Notes: generated by a model not told the origin, from the letters alone. A DNA stretch of 64,000 nucleotides from Thermodesulfobacteriota bacterium (GCA_021604765.1 BQJP01000002.1:85129-149128); one strand, 5' to 3'. Shown: positions 1 through 9,508, counted from the stretch's first letter. Made by a program: numbers and translations.

Positions 1-546
1 ATTTTTATTTCTTATTTGATCATTGAGCAGCATCTTGAGACCAAGCGCAGAATCTCCTAAAGTTCCGCTTACATAGACCGAGTCTCCGGGATTGGCGCCG
101 CTTCTTTTTACCATTAGTTCAGATTCTACTTCACCAAGGACCGTGATATCAATGAATAGCTTCTCAGATGAGGAGAGATTTCCACCTATAAGGTCTACTC
201 CAAACTCTTGCTCAGAATTGATGAATCCTGTAATTAGCTTATCAAGAAACTCTTTATCCTCGGATCTGGAAAACCCAACTGATGCCAGGATGAACCTAGG
301 AACTCCACCCATGGCGCCAACATCACTCACTGATACCGCAACTGCTTTTCGTGCAAGCTGTTGAGGTGTGATCTGAGATTTTACAAAGTGCACATCCTCG
401 ACCTGGGTATCTGTAGTGGATAATACAAGATTGCCACTATGGAACTTTACCGCAGCTGCATCATCTCCAATACCCAGCTCTACACCTTTTGATGCTCTAT
501 GGAACCGCTCTTCAATACTCTTAAGAGCACTAAGTTCATCTATCAT
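1..546 (-). CDS. thiL: thiamine-monophosphate kinase, partial (3' end outside window)
   Basis: Reverse-strand translation MIDELSALKSIEERFHRASKGVELGIGDDAAAVKF...DVHFV...RKAVAVSVSDVGAMGGVPRF...GGNLSS matches ThiL/AIR-synthase-like motifs; not in the ORF track because it runs off the edge. Confidence 0.85.
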   Translation of the reverse strand, partial: MIDELSALKSIEERFHRASKGVELGIGDDAAAVKFHSGNLVLSTTDTQVEDVHFVKSQITPQQLARKAVAVSVSDVGAMGGVPRFILASVGFSRSEDKEFLDKLITGFINSEQEFGVDLIGGNLSSSEKLFIDITVLGEVESELMVKRSGANPGDSVYVSGTLGDSALGLKMLLNDQIRNKN

Positions 547-830
547 AGTGGTTAAATCCTGTAACCACCTTTTATAGGATTATTAGCAAATAAATTGATA
601 AGATTATAAAATTGCGGGGATTGTATGAATTTAGGTTTTAAAACACACAAATGAGGGTCTGGTTCTTTCATATAGTTTGCAATACAAATTTGTTAAAAAT
701 TTAAAACACTTATGCTCTATATTGCAATTAAAGTGTAGGATATTTGGTGTTATATGTCAATAAAAATAAGTAAGTATCAATATTATGCCTTTTTCAAAAG
801 AGTTTGAATAGTAAGGTATAATTCTGACTT

Positions 831-1187
831 ATGAGCAAAGAAAAAATCACAATATACATAAAACCCACTTGTACCACTTGCAGGAAAGTACTCAAAATAC
901 TAAGGGAAACTGAGACGGATTTTGACAGCGTTAACTACTTTGAGCAGCCCCTTACAAAGAAAACGCTAACTAAATTAATAAACAGTTTGGGTATTCCGCC
1001 TAGAGACCTACTTAGAAAAAATGAATCGACTTATAAAGAGCTCGGGTTATCTAAATCAGAATTATCCGACTCTGAGATCATAGGACTCATGGTAAAACAC
1101 CCCGACCTTCTTCAAAGGCCAATAGTTGTTAAAGGCGGAAAAGTAGTTTTAGCGAGACCCGCTCAAGAAATTGAGAAATTGCTATAA
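831..1187 (+). CDS. ArsC/Spx-family arsenate reductase-like protein
   Basis: Thioredoxin-like start IYIKPTCTTCRKV, later LLRKNE and LLQRPIVVKGGKVVLARP as in ArsC family; TATAAT-like -10 just upstream. Confidence 0.85.
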   Translation: MSKEKITIYIKPTCTTCRKVLKILRETETDFDSVNYFEQPLTKKTLTKLINSLGIPPRDLLRKNESTYKELGLSKSELSDSEIIGLMVKHPDLLQRPIVVKGGKVVLARPAQEIEKLL

Positions 1188-1211
1188 AAAAATAGCAATC
1201 TTCTAATTAAA

Positions 1212-3083
1212 CTAAAAGGTCTCAGTCACAACATCACTGCCTGTACACAGAGCTATATCCACAGCCTGTACCTTTACGGTGACTCCAGCAAAATTAGGTG
1301 GAACACCGATAATTATAGAAGCACTCCCAGCTTGGTCGGTTGGAACTATGCTTAGCAAATTTGGATTTAATATTCCAGCTTGTAGTCCGGGACATATGTT
1401 ATCAGCACTAGCAGTCCCTTCAACAAATCCCCAGATAAATGCAACGAATGCGTTAGGTGTAGCAAACGCTGCTGAAAAAATATTTGCGACTCCCGCTTCC
1501 CCTGGATCAATTGGTAAGTGAGTTAACACTGGCTCTGTAAATGTTTCCTCATTGAGGCCGCTTTCCACACATGTTGTCATATCCAAAGCTTGTATTAATA
1601 AAGTTATATCAACGAATGTGGATGGCACAAAAACATTGAAGGAAGCATTACCTGAAGCGTCCCCTGTAATAGTTGCTAACTGGTTAAAATCCGCTATGTC
1701 TAATTCAGAGTCCTCACATAAAGACTCAGTATCCAATATCCCTTCGTTAAACCCATACCCGAACATTACATCTCCGCTTGGTATACCACCTTCTATATTT
1801 ATTGAGATAGGGTTACCTGCGACTGGTAGCGGAAGCGGTTGTAAATTAAAGAAACCAGGATCACAAATGTCAGTTGTTTGAATTGGCGTGACATCAGTAA
1901 TTGCAGGAACTTCCAATAGAGCTGTTATTGTTGGCAAATCAGTGGTTCCCCACCAGTTACGTATTGTATCAAGAACTGCTCCTCCCAAAGCCTGGTCAGG
2001 TGTTATACCGGTTGGCAAGAAAAACCTGACACCGTTACCCGCCGTTGTAATACCTGTAAAGCAGTTGTTCCTGACACGTACAGTGTCCCATCCGGTGCCG
2101 CCAAGACTTGGTGGACCTGTTCTATGTGCACCAGCGAAAACTGCGCTAGCGTCGTTAGTAGCCGCATTGTTTCTAACAAATCTGATATTGTTAAATACGG
2201 TCTCCCCCCCGTTGTCGGCATTAAATATTGCAAATACAGCATTTGTAGTTCCAATCATCGTATTCCGTCTGATAATAACATCAGACATAGGAATTGAAGG
2301 TTGATACCATTTGAAAAGTTGTACATCCCTTCGGTTATTTATAAACATATTATCTTGAATTCTCGTGTTTTGAGCCTCTTCAAGAAATATAGCTGTACCC
2401 TGGCTACCGTGGGCCAGTGTATGATCGGTAAAAGTATTTCTTCTAATTCGAACGTTAGCCATTGTTGATGTGGCGCCGTCGTTTGCAACATATATGGCCA
2501 TGTTATTGCTTGTGTAGGTTGAATCATCAAAATCAGCTCCGTCTAGATGACCTGATGAGCTGATACGAAATGCTATGTTGGTACTCTCGAAGTTGCATTC
2601 GTCAACAAACAAATTAGTAACAGTTGTTGCATTGTGAAGCTCTATACCGCGCGAGGTGTTGTTTAACATCTCCACACGAATGATATCAGTATTATCGATT
2701 GTTCCACCAGCCATTTCAAAACGGATTGCCTGACTCGCATTCTGAATCGTCATATCTTGAATTGTTACATTGTTTGCATCAGGATAGAACACAATAAGCG
2801 CTCCTGGCAGGCCGGTGGGATCTAATATTGTAACCCCTATTCCCTGACCTTGAATTATAAGTTCTTTAGTGATATGAATTAAAGATTCCACATGGGTCCC
2901 AGCACCAACATTGATAATATCGCCGTTTGCAGTGCCTGCATCATCAATTGCTTCTTGAATCGTTGCGAAATCGCCTGGAACATTAAAAGTAGCTGCTTTG
3001 GAAACTCCGGTTTGAATTAAAAAGAAAAAAGCGAATAGTCCTAAAAACAATGATACTGACAAAATTTTCATATTTAGTCTCAT
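1212..3083 (-). CDS. secreted right-handed parallel beta-helix protein with two C-terminal Ig-like repeats
   Basis: Signal peptide; TIQEAIDDAG...GDIINVGAGTH and repeated beta-helix turns; two C-terminal ~100-aa repeats ending QALDMTTCVES / QAVDIALCTGS. Confidence 0.8.
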   Translation of the reverse strand: MRLNMKILSVSLFLGLFAFFFLIQTGVSKAATFNVPGDFATIQEAIDDAGTANGDIINVGAGTHVESLIHITKELIIQGQGIGVTILDPTGLPGALIVFYPDANNVTIQDMTIQNASQAIRFEMAGGTIDNTDIIRVEMLNNTSRGIELHNATTVTNLFVDECNFESTNIAFRISSSGHLDGADFDDSTYTSNNMAIYVANDGATSTMANVRIRRNTFTDHTLAHGSQGTAIFLEEAQNTRIQDNMFINNRRDVQLFKWYQPSIPMSDVIIRRNTMIGTTNAVFAIFNADNGGETVFNNIRFVRNNAATNDASAVFAGAHRTGPPSLGGTGWDTVRVRNNCFTGITTAGNGVRFFLPTGITPDQALGGAVLDTIRNWWGTTDLPTITALLEVPAITDVTPIQTTDICDPGFFNLQPLPLPVAGNPISINIEGGIPSGDVMFGYGFNEGILDTESLCEDSELDIADFNQLATITGDASGNASFNVFVPSTFVDITLLIQALDMTTCVESGLNEETFTEPVLTHLPIDPGEAGVANIFSAAFATPNAFVAFIWGFVEGTASADNICPGLQAGILNPNLLSIVPTDQAGSASIIIGVPPNFAGVTVKVQAVDIALCTGSDVVTETF

Positions 3084-3134
3084 TAGAGATCACCCCCGTT
3101 ATACTATGTAAACATTCATCAAAGCGAAAAAATT

Positions 3135-3166
3135 CCCAATAAATTAAGTACCTTCAATTTATTGGG
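3135..3166 (-). terminator. terminator-like stem-loop in the 5' leader of the beta-helix gene
   Basis: Perfect 11-bp arms CCCAATAAATT / AATTTATTGGG, 10-nt loop, followed on the minus strand by AATTTTTTC. Confidence 0.5.
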
Positions 3167-3459
3167 ATATCATAATAGTCCGCCCATTCTTAATTTGAAA
3201 GGCAAACGTAACCATATAAACTCGTTTAATTTACAATAATAACAGTGTTTTAGGTGTATTTAACAACTCAGTTTAACTGGTAAAATGATAAATCATTATT
3301 AAATAAAACTAACATTTCAATAAGATAATACAAAATTATCTGGTAGTCTTCGAGCGAGCTTTTAAATTACGGAAACGCGATTGTACTATTTTAAAATAAA
3401 TCATATACTTTAAATTCTTTGATACTAAATAATGTGGTAAGGATGAAAAGCTAACTATT

Positions 3460-4989
3460 ATGATTGCTAAAGTTCTGAGTAGCGCTGTCTTGGGAGTGGA
3501 CGCCTATCTTGTAGAGGTCGAGGTTGATATTGCTCTTGGGTTTCCACAGTACGCAACAGTCGGTCTTCCTGAGGGGGCTGTAAAAGAAAGCAAAGAGCGT
3601 GTCAGAGCCGCAATCAAAAACTGCGGATACGAATTCCCCCAAAGAAGAATTACTGTTAATCTCGCTCCTGCAGATATAAGAAAAGAGGGGTCTGCTTTTG
3701 ATCTTCCTATATCACTTGGAATTCTGGCAGCCACAGGACTTATTGATCACGAAAAACTTACTGACTATATAATCCTTGGAGAGTTGTCGCTCGACGGCAA
3801 AATAAAATCCATAAAGGGCGCCCTTCCGTCTTCAATATGCGCAAGGGACTCAAAACTAAAAGGGATCATTCTTCCAAAGGAGAACGCAGAAGAAGCTGCA
3901 GTTGTGGATGGGGTAGAAGTACTCGCAGCGGATTCTTTGCAAGATCTGGTCGAATTTTTTGAAAATAAAAGAGAAATCTCACCAACAACTATAGATGTAA
4001 ACGGGATATTTAACCAAGCAAAGGAATACCAAATAGATTTCCATGAAGTAAAGGGGCAGGAACACGTCAAAAGGGCACTCGAAGTAGCAGCCAGCGGGGG
4101 ACATAATTTGCTCATGATAGGATCACCGGGAACCGGTAAAACTATGCTTGCCAGAAGGCTCCCTTCGATTCTTCCTGACATGAGTTTCGAAGAAGCTCTT
4201 GAGACTACAAAAATCTACTCGGTTACAGGACTACTAAAAGAACACTCTTCACTATATGCCACAAGACCTTTCCGTTCACCCCATCATACAGTGAGCGACG
4301 CTGGGCTTATTGGTGGTGGAGCTATTCCCAAACCCGGTGAGGTAAGCCTCGCACATAACGGGATACTTTTTTTAGACGAGCTTCCCGAGTTTAAAAAGAA
4401 TGTGCTTGAAGTCATGCGCCAGCCTCTTGAAGACGGCATGGTAACTATATCACGGGCTGTAACTTCAATAACTTATCCTGCAAGTTTTATGCTCATGGCG
4501 GCAATGAACCCATGCCCGTGCGGCTATTATGGCGATCCTAAAAAGGATTGCTCCTGCACACCAATTCAGATACATAAATACAGAACAAAGGTGTCGGGAC
4601 CGCTTTTAGATAGGATCGATATTCACGTAGAAGTTCCACCTGTAAAATATAAAGAGCTTGCAGATGATTCAGGTGGAGAGACCTCGTCTAAAGTAAAAGA
4701 ACGAGTAAACAGGGCCAGGGATATTCAGAGAGAACGCTTTAAAGGAACAGGAATTCATTCCAATTCTCAGATGACTCCGTCCCAGGTTAGAAAACAGACC
4801 CAACCTGATTCAGAAGGACTTAAACTCCTTGAAACTGCTATAAATAAACTGGGGCTTAGCGCAAGAGCATATGACCGCATACTAAAAGTATCACGTACAA
4901 TAGCCGACTTAGATGAGTCAGAAACAGTACTATCCCACCACATTTCAGAAGCAATACAATATAGATCGCTTGACCGCAGCCTTGTTTAA
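3460..4989 (+). CDS. comM: YifB/ComM-family Mg-chelatase-like AAA+ ATPase
   Basis: N-terminal VLGVDAYLVEVEVDIALGFPQYATVGLPEGAVKESKERVRAAIKNCGYEFP; Walker A GSPGTGKTM; AMNPCPCGYYGD; C-terminal AIQYRSLDR. Confidence 0.95.
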   Translation: MIAKVLSSAVLGVDAYLVEVEVDIALGFPQYATVGLPEGAVKESKERVRAAIKNCGYEFPQRRITVNLAPADIRKEGSAFDLPISLGILAATGLIDHEKLTDYIILGELSLDGKIKSIKGALPSSICARDSKLKGIILPKENAEEAAVVDGVEVLAADSLQDLVEFFENKREISPTTIDVNGIFNQAKEYQIDFHEVKGQEHVKRALEVAASGGHNLLMIGSPGTGKTMLARRLPSILPDMSFEEALETTKIYSVTGLLKEHSSLYATRPFRSPHHTVSDAGLIGGGAIPKPGEVSLAHNGILFLDELPEFKKNVLEVMRQPLEDGMVTISRAVTSITYPASFMLMAAMNPCPCGYYGDPKKDCSCTPIQIHKYRTKVSGPLLDRIDIHVEVPPVKYKELADDSGGETSSKVKERVNRARDIQRERFKGTGIHSNSQMTPSQVRKQTQPDSEGLKLLETAINKLGLSARAYDRILKVSRTIADLDESETVLSHHISEAIQYRSLDRSLV

Positions 4990-5118
4990 TAAAAACTGAG
5001 AGAATTCTTATTCAGATCTAATAGACTTTCAGATTCTATTTTCGCCCTTTCAAAAGTAATTGATAGATAATTACGCGTATGTTAGGCTGGGATATCATAT
5101 ACTTAGGGAGAGAATAAA

Positions 5119-5394
5119 ATGAAAATTAGAAAGCATATTACAATTTTATTCGTCGGAATTATTTTTCTTGGTTTCATCTTTTTTGCATCACCATATAATG
5201 TAAACGCGCAACACGAAGTAATGGGCTGCTGCCAGTTCGAGGGCGATGAGGCTGGGTGTTGGTATCCGGCAGATCCAGGCCCGTGCGCTAATTTAGAGGG
5301 AAAATATTTTGAAGACGCTAAATGTAACGCAGAAGTGACCAAATGTGTAGAAAATAAAAAAGATGATTCTGGCTCATCTGAACCTCAAGAATAA
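5119..5394 (+). CDS. small secreted Cys-rich protein
   Basis: Signal peptide then GCCQFEGDEAGCWYPADPGPC...KC...KCV; SD-like aggga(g) upstream. Confidence 0.6.
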   Translation: MKIRKHITILFVGIIFLGFIFFASPYNVNAQHEVMGCCQFEGDEAGCWYPADPGPCANLEGKYFEDAKCNAEVTKCVENKKDDSGSSEPQE

Positions 5395-5467
5395 GTAACT
5401 TTTTGAGTCAAGACATCATATAAATTAGCCACATATAATTCAAGAATACTCTCAGCTTAGGTTAAGC

Positions 5468-5539
5468 TCAGAACTGTGCTTTTACCTTCACATATTTGAA
5501 GCTATTCAATACAACTCGCTTGATAGAAGTTTGGTTTAA
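5468..5539 (+). pseudogene. remnant of a comM/yifB 3' end
   Basis: Ungapped 24-codon alignment to comM 4918-4989: SELCFYLHIFEAIQYNSLDRSLV* vs SETVLSHHISEAIQYRSLDRSLV* (17/24 including stop, 47/72 nt by hand count). Confidence 0.7.
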
Positions 5540-5800
5540 TTACTAGATAAACTCGTTTTGAAATAGCCTTTAGTGGAGACATAATCTGCTTATGCTATGT
5601 TCATAAAACTAATCATTTTTCTACACATACAGAGAGGTTTATGAAAATTCGAAATAGAATTTGAGAATATTTGTTTTGGAATACTAATGACTATCTAAAC
5701 ACTATCTTTATGCATAGATATATGTGCTTTTGTATATGTTGAATAAAATTTCCAACTATGATAATATCTGGCTCAATGATCAATATTAGGAGGATGTCCC

Positions 5801-6847
5801 ATGAAATCTAAAAACACACATAACAAAAGGGGTTTATGCTCGAATCTTTTTTCTAAATTTAAAGTATTAGTTTTAGTAATATTGATAATCCCATTTATCG
5901 GAATTGCAAAGGTAAATGCCCAAAATCTATTGGTAGTTAGTGGAAACACCGCCGAAGTTCTTCAATATAACGGCTTCTCAGGTGCATTTATTGATGCATT
6001 TGTAACATCCGGAAGCGGTGGAGTTGGTTTTCCTTCAGCGTTAAACTTCGGACCAGATGGGAATCTTTATTTAGTCAGTTTCGCTACAGCTGAAGTACTC
6101 AGATATGATGGTAATAACGGAGCATTCATAGATACATTCGTAACTTCGGGAAGCGGTGGACTGGCTAATCCCCGAGGTTTAGTCTTTGGGTCTGACGGTA
6201 ATCTTTATGTTTGTAGTAGGGATACCAACGAAGTTCTAAGATACGACGGCACAACTGGGGCGTTTATAGATGTATTTGTAACAGCAGGTAGTGGTGGTTT
6301 GGACTCACCAAATGGTATTGCTTTCGGACCTGACGGCAACCTTTACGTAGGCGGTTTTATTAGCGGAGTCCTTAGATATAACGGAACAACAGGTGCATTC
6401 ATTGATAATTTTGTACCTTTTGGAACTGTAGGAAATATACAGGCACTATTGTTTGGACCTGATGGCAATCTTTATGCTTCAAGCAGCTCAACTGATGGTG
6501 TGCCTAGATTTAATGGCATAACTGGAGCTCTTATTGATGCCTTTGTAGCACCAGGAAGTGGAGGATTAGATAATCCTCGTGGCATTGCGTTTGGTCCTGA
6601 TGGTAATTTCTATGTATCTAGTTTAGACAATGATCAAGTCCTGAGATATAACGGTACAACCGGTGCATTCATAAATGTATTTGTAACGGCCGGAAGCGGA
6701 GGTCTAGATTTTCCCCGTGGGATAATTTTTCGAAATTTACAGCCTAGTTCGGTTCCAACCTTATCTGAATGGGGTTTAATAGCCATGGCAGGAATTCTTG
6801 GATTAGCTGGGCTTATGGTTATAAGAAGAAAGAAAGCTACTGCTTAA
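5801..6847 (+). CDS. secreted six-repeat beta-propeller (NHL-like) protein with IPTL-CTERM-type sorting tail
   Basis: Six ~46-aa repeats (GFGPDGNLYV...VLRYNGTTGAFIDVFVTAGSGGLDxPRG) and C-term VPTLSEWGLIAMAGILGLAGLMVIRRKK. Confidence 0.85.
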   Translation: MKSKNTHNKRGLCSNLFSKFKVLVLVILIIPFIGIAKVNAQNLLVVSGNTAEVLQYNGFSGAFIDAFVTSGSGGVGFPSALNFGPDGNLYLVSFATAEVLRYDGNNGAFIDTFVTSGSGGLANPRGLVFGSDGNLYVCSRDTNEVLRYDGTTGAFIDVFVTAGSGGLDSPNGIAFGPDGNLYVGGFISGVLRYNGTTGAFIDNFVPFGTVGNIQALLFGPDGNLYASSSSTDGVPRFNGITGALIDAFVAPGSGGLDNPRGIAFGPDGNFYVSSLDNDQVLRYNGTTGAFINVFVTAGSGGLDFPRGIIFRNLQPSSVPTLSEWGLIAMAGILGLAGLMVIRRKKATA

Positions 6848-6871
6848 ACTTTGACAATACAATTTGAAGAC

Positions 6872-6897
6872 AAAAGGGAGCTTAGGCTCCCTTTTTT
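6872..6897 (+). terminator. rho-independent terminator after propeller gene
   Basis: AAAAGGGAGC TTAG GCTCCCTTTTTT. Confidence 0.85.
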
Positions 6898-6943
6898 GTT
6901 TATTTACGCCCATATAAACTATGACATTCTGATACGAACTTCT

Positions 6944-7354
6944 TTAATTTCCCGAGAGCATGCAGATATCTAATTTAACCTCATCATTATTAAACATTAT
7001 CATTGCGTTTAGTATTGTCTCAAAACATACACTTGCCTGCTCAGAATTCAGATCCGTGACTCCTATAATTGGCGCTATACAAGTACATCCGGTGCCGTCT
7101 GCTAAACAACCTACGGATAATTCAGGCATACCTTGTGAATTAAACATGAGCAATATACTAAAGGGCTCAATTGAGCACTGTATATCCGTTGAGTTATCGC
7201 CCAGCATATCAAGCCCATCTAAGTTAAAGCATGGGCAACCAGATTCCATAGCTCCCGGGTCTTCAGCGGAGGTGCTGTTATTATTTTCATCACAGCCAAC
7301 AATAAAAAGGATTATTAAAAGTGGTAATAATGTAAATAGTTTTTTGACTCTCAT
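6944..7354 (-). CDS. Cys-rich lipoprotein
   Basis: Lipobox LFIVGC; internal CPC and CTC motifs; start at MRVKK with GGGAGG SD. Confidence 0.6.
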   Translation of the reverse strand: MRVKKLFTLLPLLIILFIVGCDENNNSTSAEDPGAMESGCPCFNLDGLDMLGDNSTDIQCSIEPFSILLMFNSQGMPELSVGCLADGTGCTCIAPIIGVTDLNSEQASVCFETILNAMIMFNNDEVKLDICMLSGN

Positions 7355-7452
7355 AAAACCTCCCATAATACAAAGTTCATATTTATATTATAACTACTAT
7401 TTGGTTCTGGGTTTTCTTGATTTTTAGATTTAACATTAACAAGACCTAATCC

Positions 7453-7539
7453 AATTGATGTTTTTTAGTATGGTAGCTGTAGTTGTAAAAAGATGGAAAT
7501 CAAGACAAATTTTTAGAGCACTTTATACCAAAGGAGACT
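7453..7539 (+). repeat. direct repeat copy A of a leader/promoter sequence
   Basis: AATTGATGTTTTTTAGTATGGTAGCTGTAGTTGTAAAA...AAAGGAGACT closely matches 7969-8056. Confidence 0.85.
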
Positions 7540-7564
7540 TTGGTTTCAAACACAATATCAAATA

Positions 7565-7798
7565 TTAAAGCTCAATTGCAACATTATTATTTTTAGCGCT
7601 ACTTCCATCAATCTTAATTATCCGTTCTAATTCATCGCAAGTTAGATGCTTTGTGTTCTTAATGACCAACTTTGAATTAGAGATACTGCTTGTAGAAGCG
7701 AAATTTTGGATGTCTTCTACAGACCAGTCTGATGCATCAATTATGACCTCAGGAACATAAGACATAATCTCAATAACTTCGTGTTTTTGTCTAGACAT
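7565..7798 (-). CDS. small hypothetical protein (77 aa)
   Basis: ORF with GGGGG SD-like sequence upstream; lies between the two direct-repeat copies. Confidence 0.5.
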   Translation of the reverse strand: MSRQKHEVIEIMSYVPEVIIDASDWSVEDIQNFASTSSISNSKLVIKNTKHLTCDELERIIKIDGSSAKNNNVAIEL

Positions 7799-7968
7799 TT
7801 ATACACCCCCTTTTGATTATAATATTTGAATTCATAATACGATCTATATTCTATGTATTGATTATTTGCAATACTAATGCCATGAAGAATTACTAATTAT
7901 CACAGGGAGTTAGAAATTATGGGTGGATTATAAATGTCCGATTATTGGACATAATGCAGCAAAGGTCT

Positions 7969-8056
7969 AATTGATGTTTTTTAGTATGGTAGCTATAGTT
8001 GTAAAAGCATGGAAATCAAAACAAATACTTAAGAGCACTTGATATTAAAGGAGACT
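7969..8056 (+). repeat. direct repeat copy B, immediately upstream of the MBL-fold gene
   Basis: Near-identical to 7453-7539; ends in the SD AAAGGAG of the downstream gene. Confidence 0.85.
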
Positions 8057-8059
8057 ACC

Positions 8060-9508
8060 GTGAAAAAAGATAACAAGGAAAAATCTAAGAATCAAAAATC
8101 AGGCGCTAGCCGTCGTGACTTTCTGAAAAACAGCACGATAGCTGCAGGCGCAGTAGCAGCAGCTATGACCGTTCCAGGGGTTTCAGCCGCTTCTGCCGAA
8201 ACTGAATGCCAGCCAACCAATCCATATGGGCCCCGCCCAGGTGGTGGTGTCAGTTTACCGGATTATTATAAACCATGGCCTGCAATTAAGAACAATAACT
8301 TCTATATCCCCGGTCAAGAAATACTACCTAAAAATGAAATGCGGATTTTCTTCCTCGGCAGCACACCATGGCCTCCGACACAATTGCAGTCAGGAACTTC
8401 TATGCTTGTGGAGCTGGGTAATGGAACATTGCAGCCCCGCCGTTTCTTCTTTGATATGGGAAATGGAAGCATAAGGAATGCTATAGCACTTCAGGTACCC
8501 GCACCTCTTATTAACGACATATTCCTGAGCCATCTTCACTCTGACCATTTTGCAGATCTTCCATATATGTACCCCTTCAGAGCTTTTTCAGGTGGGTTTA
8601 CCCCGCTTAGGGTCTACGGGCCATCGGGTAGAACCCCAGAGCTTGGAACAAAGCACATGATAAAGCATATGAAAGAGATGAACCGCTGGCATGAGGAAAG
8701 CTTCAACGTTAACCCGATGGGGGATGGTTTGGAGATAGAGGTAACAGAGTTTGACTGGAAAGAAGAAAACGGAATTGTCTATAATAAGGACGGAGTAGTT
8801 GTCCGTCACTGGCCTCGCTCACACGTCAAGGACGGAGCATCGGCATACCGCTTAGATTGGGAAGATGCAGGTCTTTCATTTGTGTGGACGGGTGACGGAC
8901 GCCCAGATGAGCTGTCTGCAAAATATGGTAAAGGAGCCGATGTCTTTGTGTCAGAAGGAACTATAGACACCCCAACGCTGTCGTCATATAAGCTGGGTGC
9001 GCCTCCTGAGCTATGGGAATATACTATCGACATTTTCCACACCATGTACTATGCGGCAGGGTATTTGTTTAAGCAGGCTCAGCCGCGCATAGGATGCATT
9101 TGCCACTACGAGTGGTCTGGTGCCGGTCTGGATGCAGAATCTGTGGCTGAAGTCCGCTCAAACTGGGATGGGTTATTTATGTTCGGCGGACCAGATGTTC
9201 AAGTTCTTAATGTTTCTAAAGATGCCATTTGGGCTCGTGAGGCTCTGATGCCTGAAGGAGCTGCTCCACCTTCAATGGACCCAAGGTGGTTACTGAAACC
9301 TGGTGAGAAGCTACCTGAGACAATGACACTTCCTGAACCAACACTGCCTCGTGAGAAGCAGCAGGAGCAGTTTGTGCGTGATTTGGAAATCGATCCTCAT
9401 AAGTATTACCCTCCAGGTGAATACAGAAAGCCTATACAGAAATGGCCAGGCATTACATTGAACCCGCGTGAGATGCTAGCAGCCAGGGGAATCAAGGTAG
9501 ACGACTAA
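8060..9508 (+). CDS. TAT-exported MBL-fold metallohydrolase
   Basis: GTG start after AAAGGAGACTACC; twin-arginine signal SRRDFLKNSTIAAGAVAAAMTVPGVSA; metal motif HLHSDH; WTGDGRP. Confidence 0.85.
   Translation: MKKDNKEKSKNQKSGASRRDFLKNSTIAAGAVAAAMTVPGVSAASAETECQPTNPYGPRPGGGVSLPDYYKPWPAIKNNNFYIPGQEILPKNEMRIFFLGSTPWPPTQLQSGTSMLVELGNGTLQPRRFFFDMGNGSIRNAIALQVPAPLINDIFLSHLHSDHFADLPYMYPFRAFSGGFTPLRVYGPSGRTPELGTKHMIKHMKEMNRWHEESFNVNPMGDGLEIEVTEFDWKEENGIVYNKDGVVVRHWPRSHVKDGASAYRLDWEDAGLSFVWTGDGRPDELSAKYGKGADVFVSEGTIDTPTLSSYKLGAPPELWEYTIDIFHTMYYAAGYLFKQAQPRIGCICHYEWSGAGLDAESVAEVRSNWDGLFMFGGPDVQVLNVSKDAIWAREALMPEGAAPPSMDPRWLLKPGEKLPETMTLPEPTLPREKQQEQFVRDLEIDPHKYYPPGEYRKPIQKWPGITLNPREMLAARGIKVDD

Noticed and set aside
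92-364. Plus-strand ORF of 90 aa
   Set aside because: Antisense to thiL, whose reverse translation is clearly conserved
1279-2304. Plus-strand ORFs 1279-1521, 1552-1881, 1888-2304
   Set aside because: Antisense shadows of the beta-helix gene with low-complexity translations
5980-6720. Regular ~138-bp periodicity resembling a repeat array
   Set aside because: Codes for the beta-propeller repeats in one frame; not CRISPR
8039-8059. TTG start of the MBL gene in the ORF track
   Set aside because: Lies before the SD AAAGGAG; GTG at 8060 fits the SD and the signal peptide
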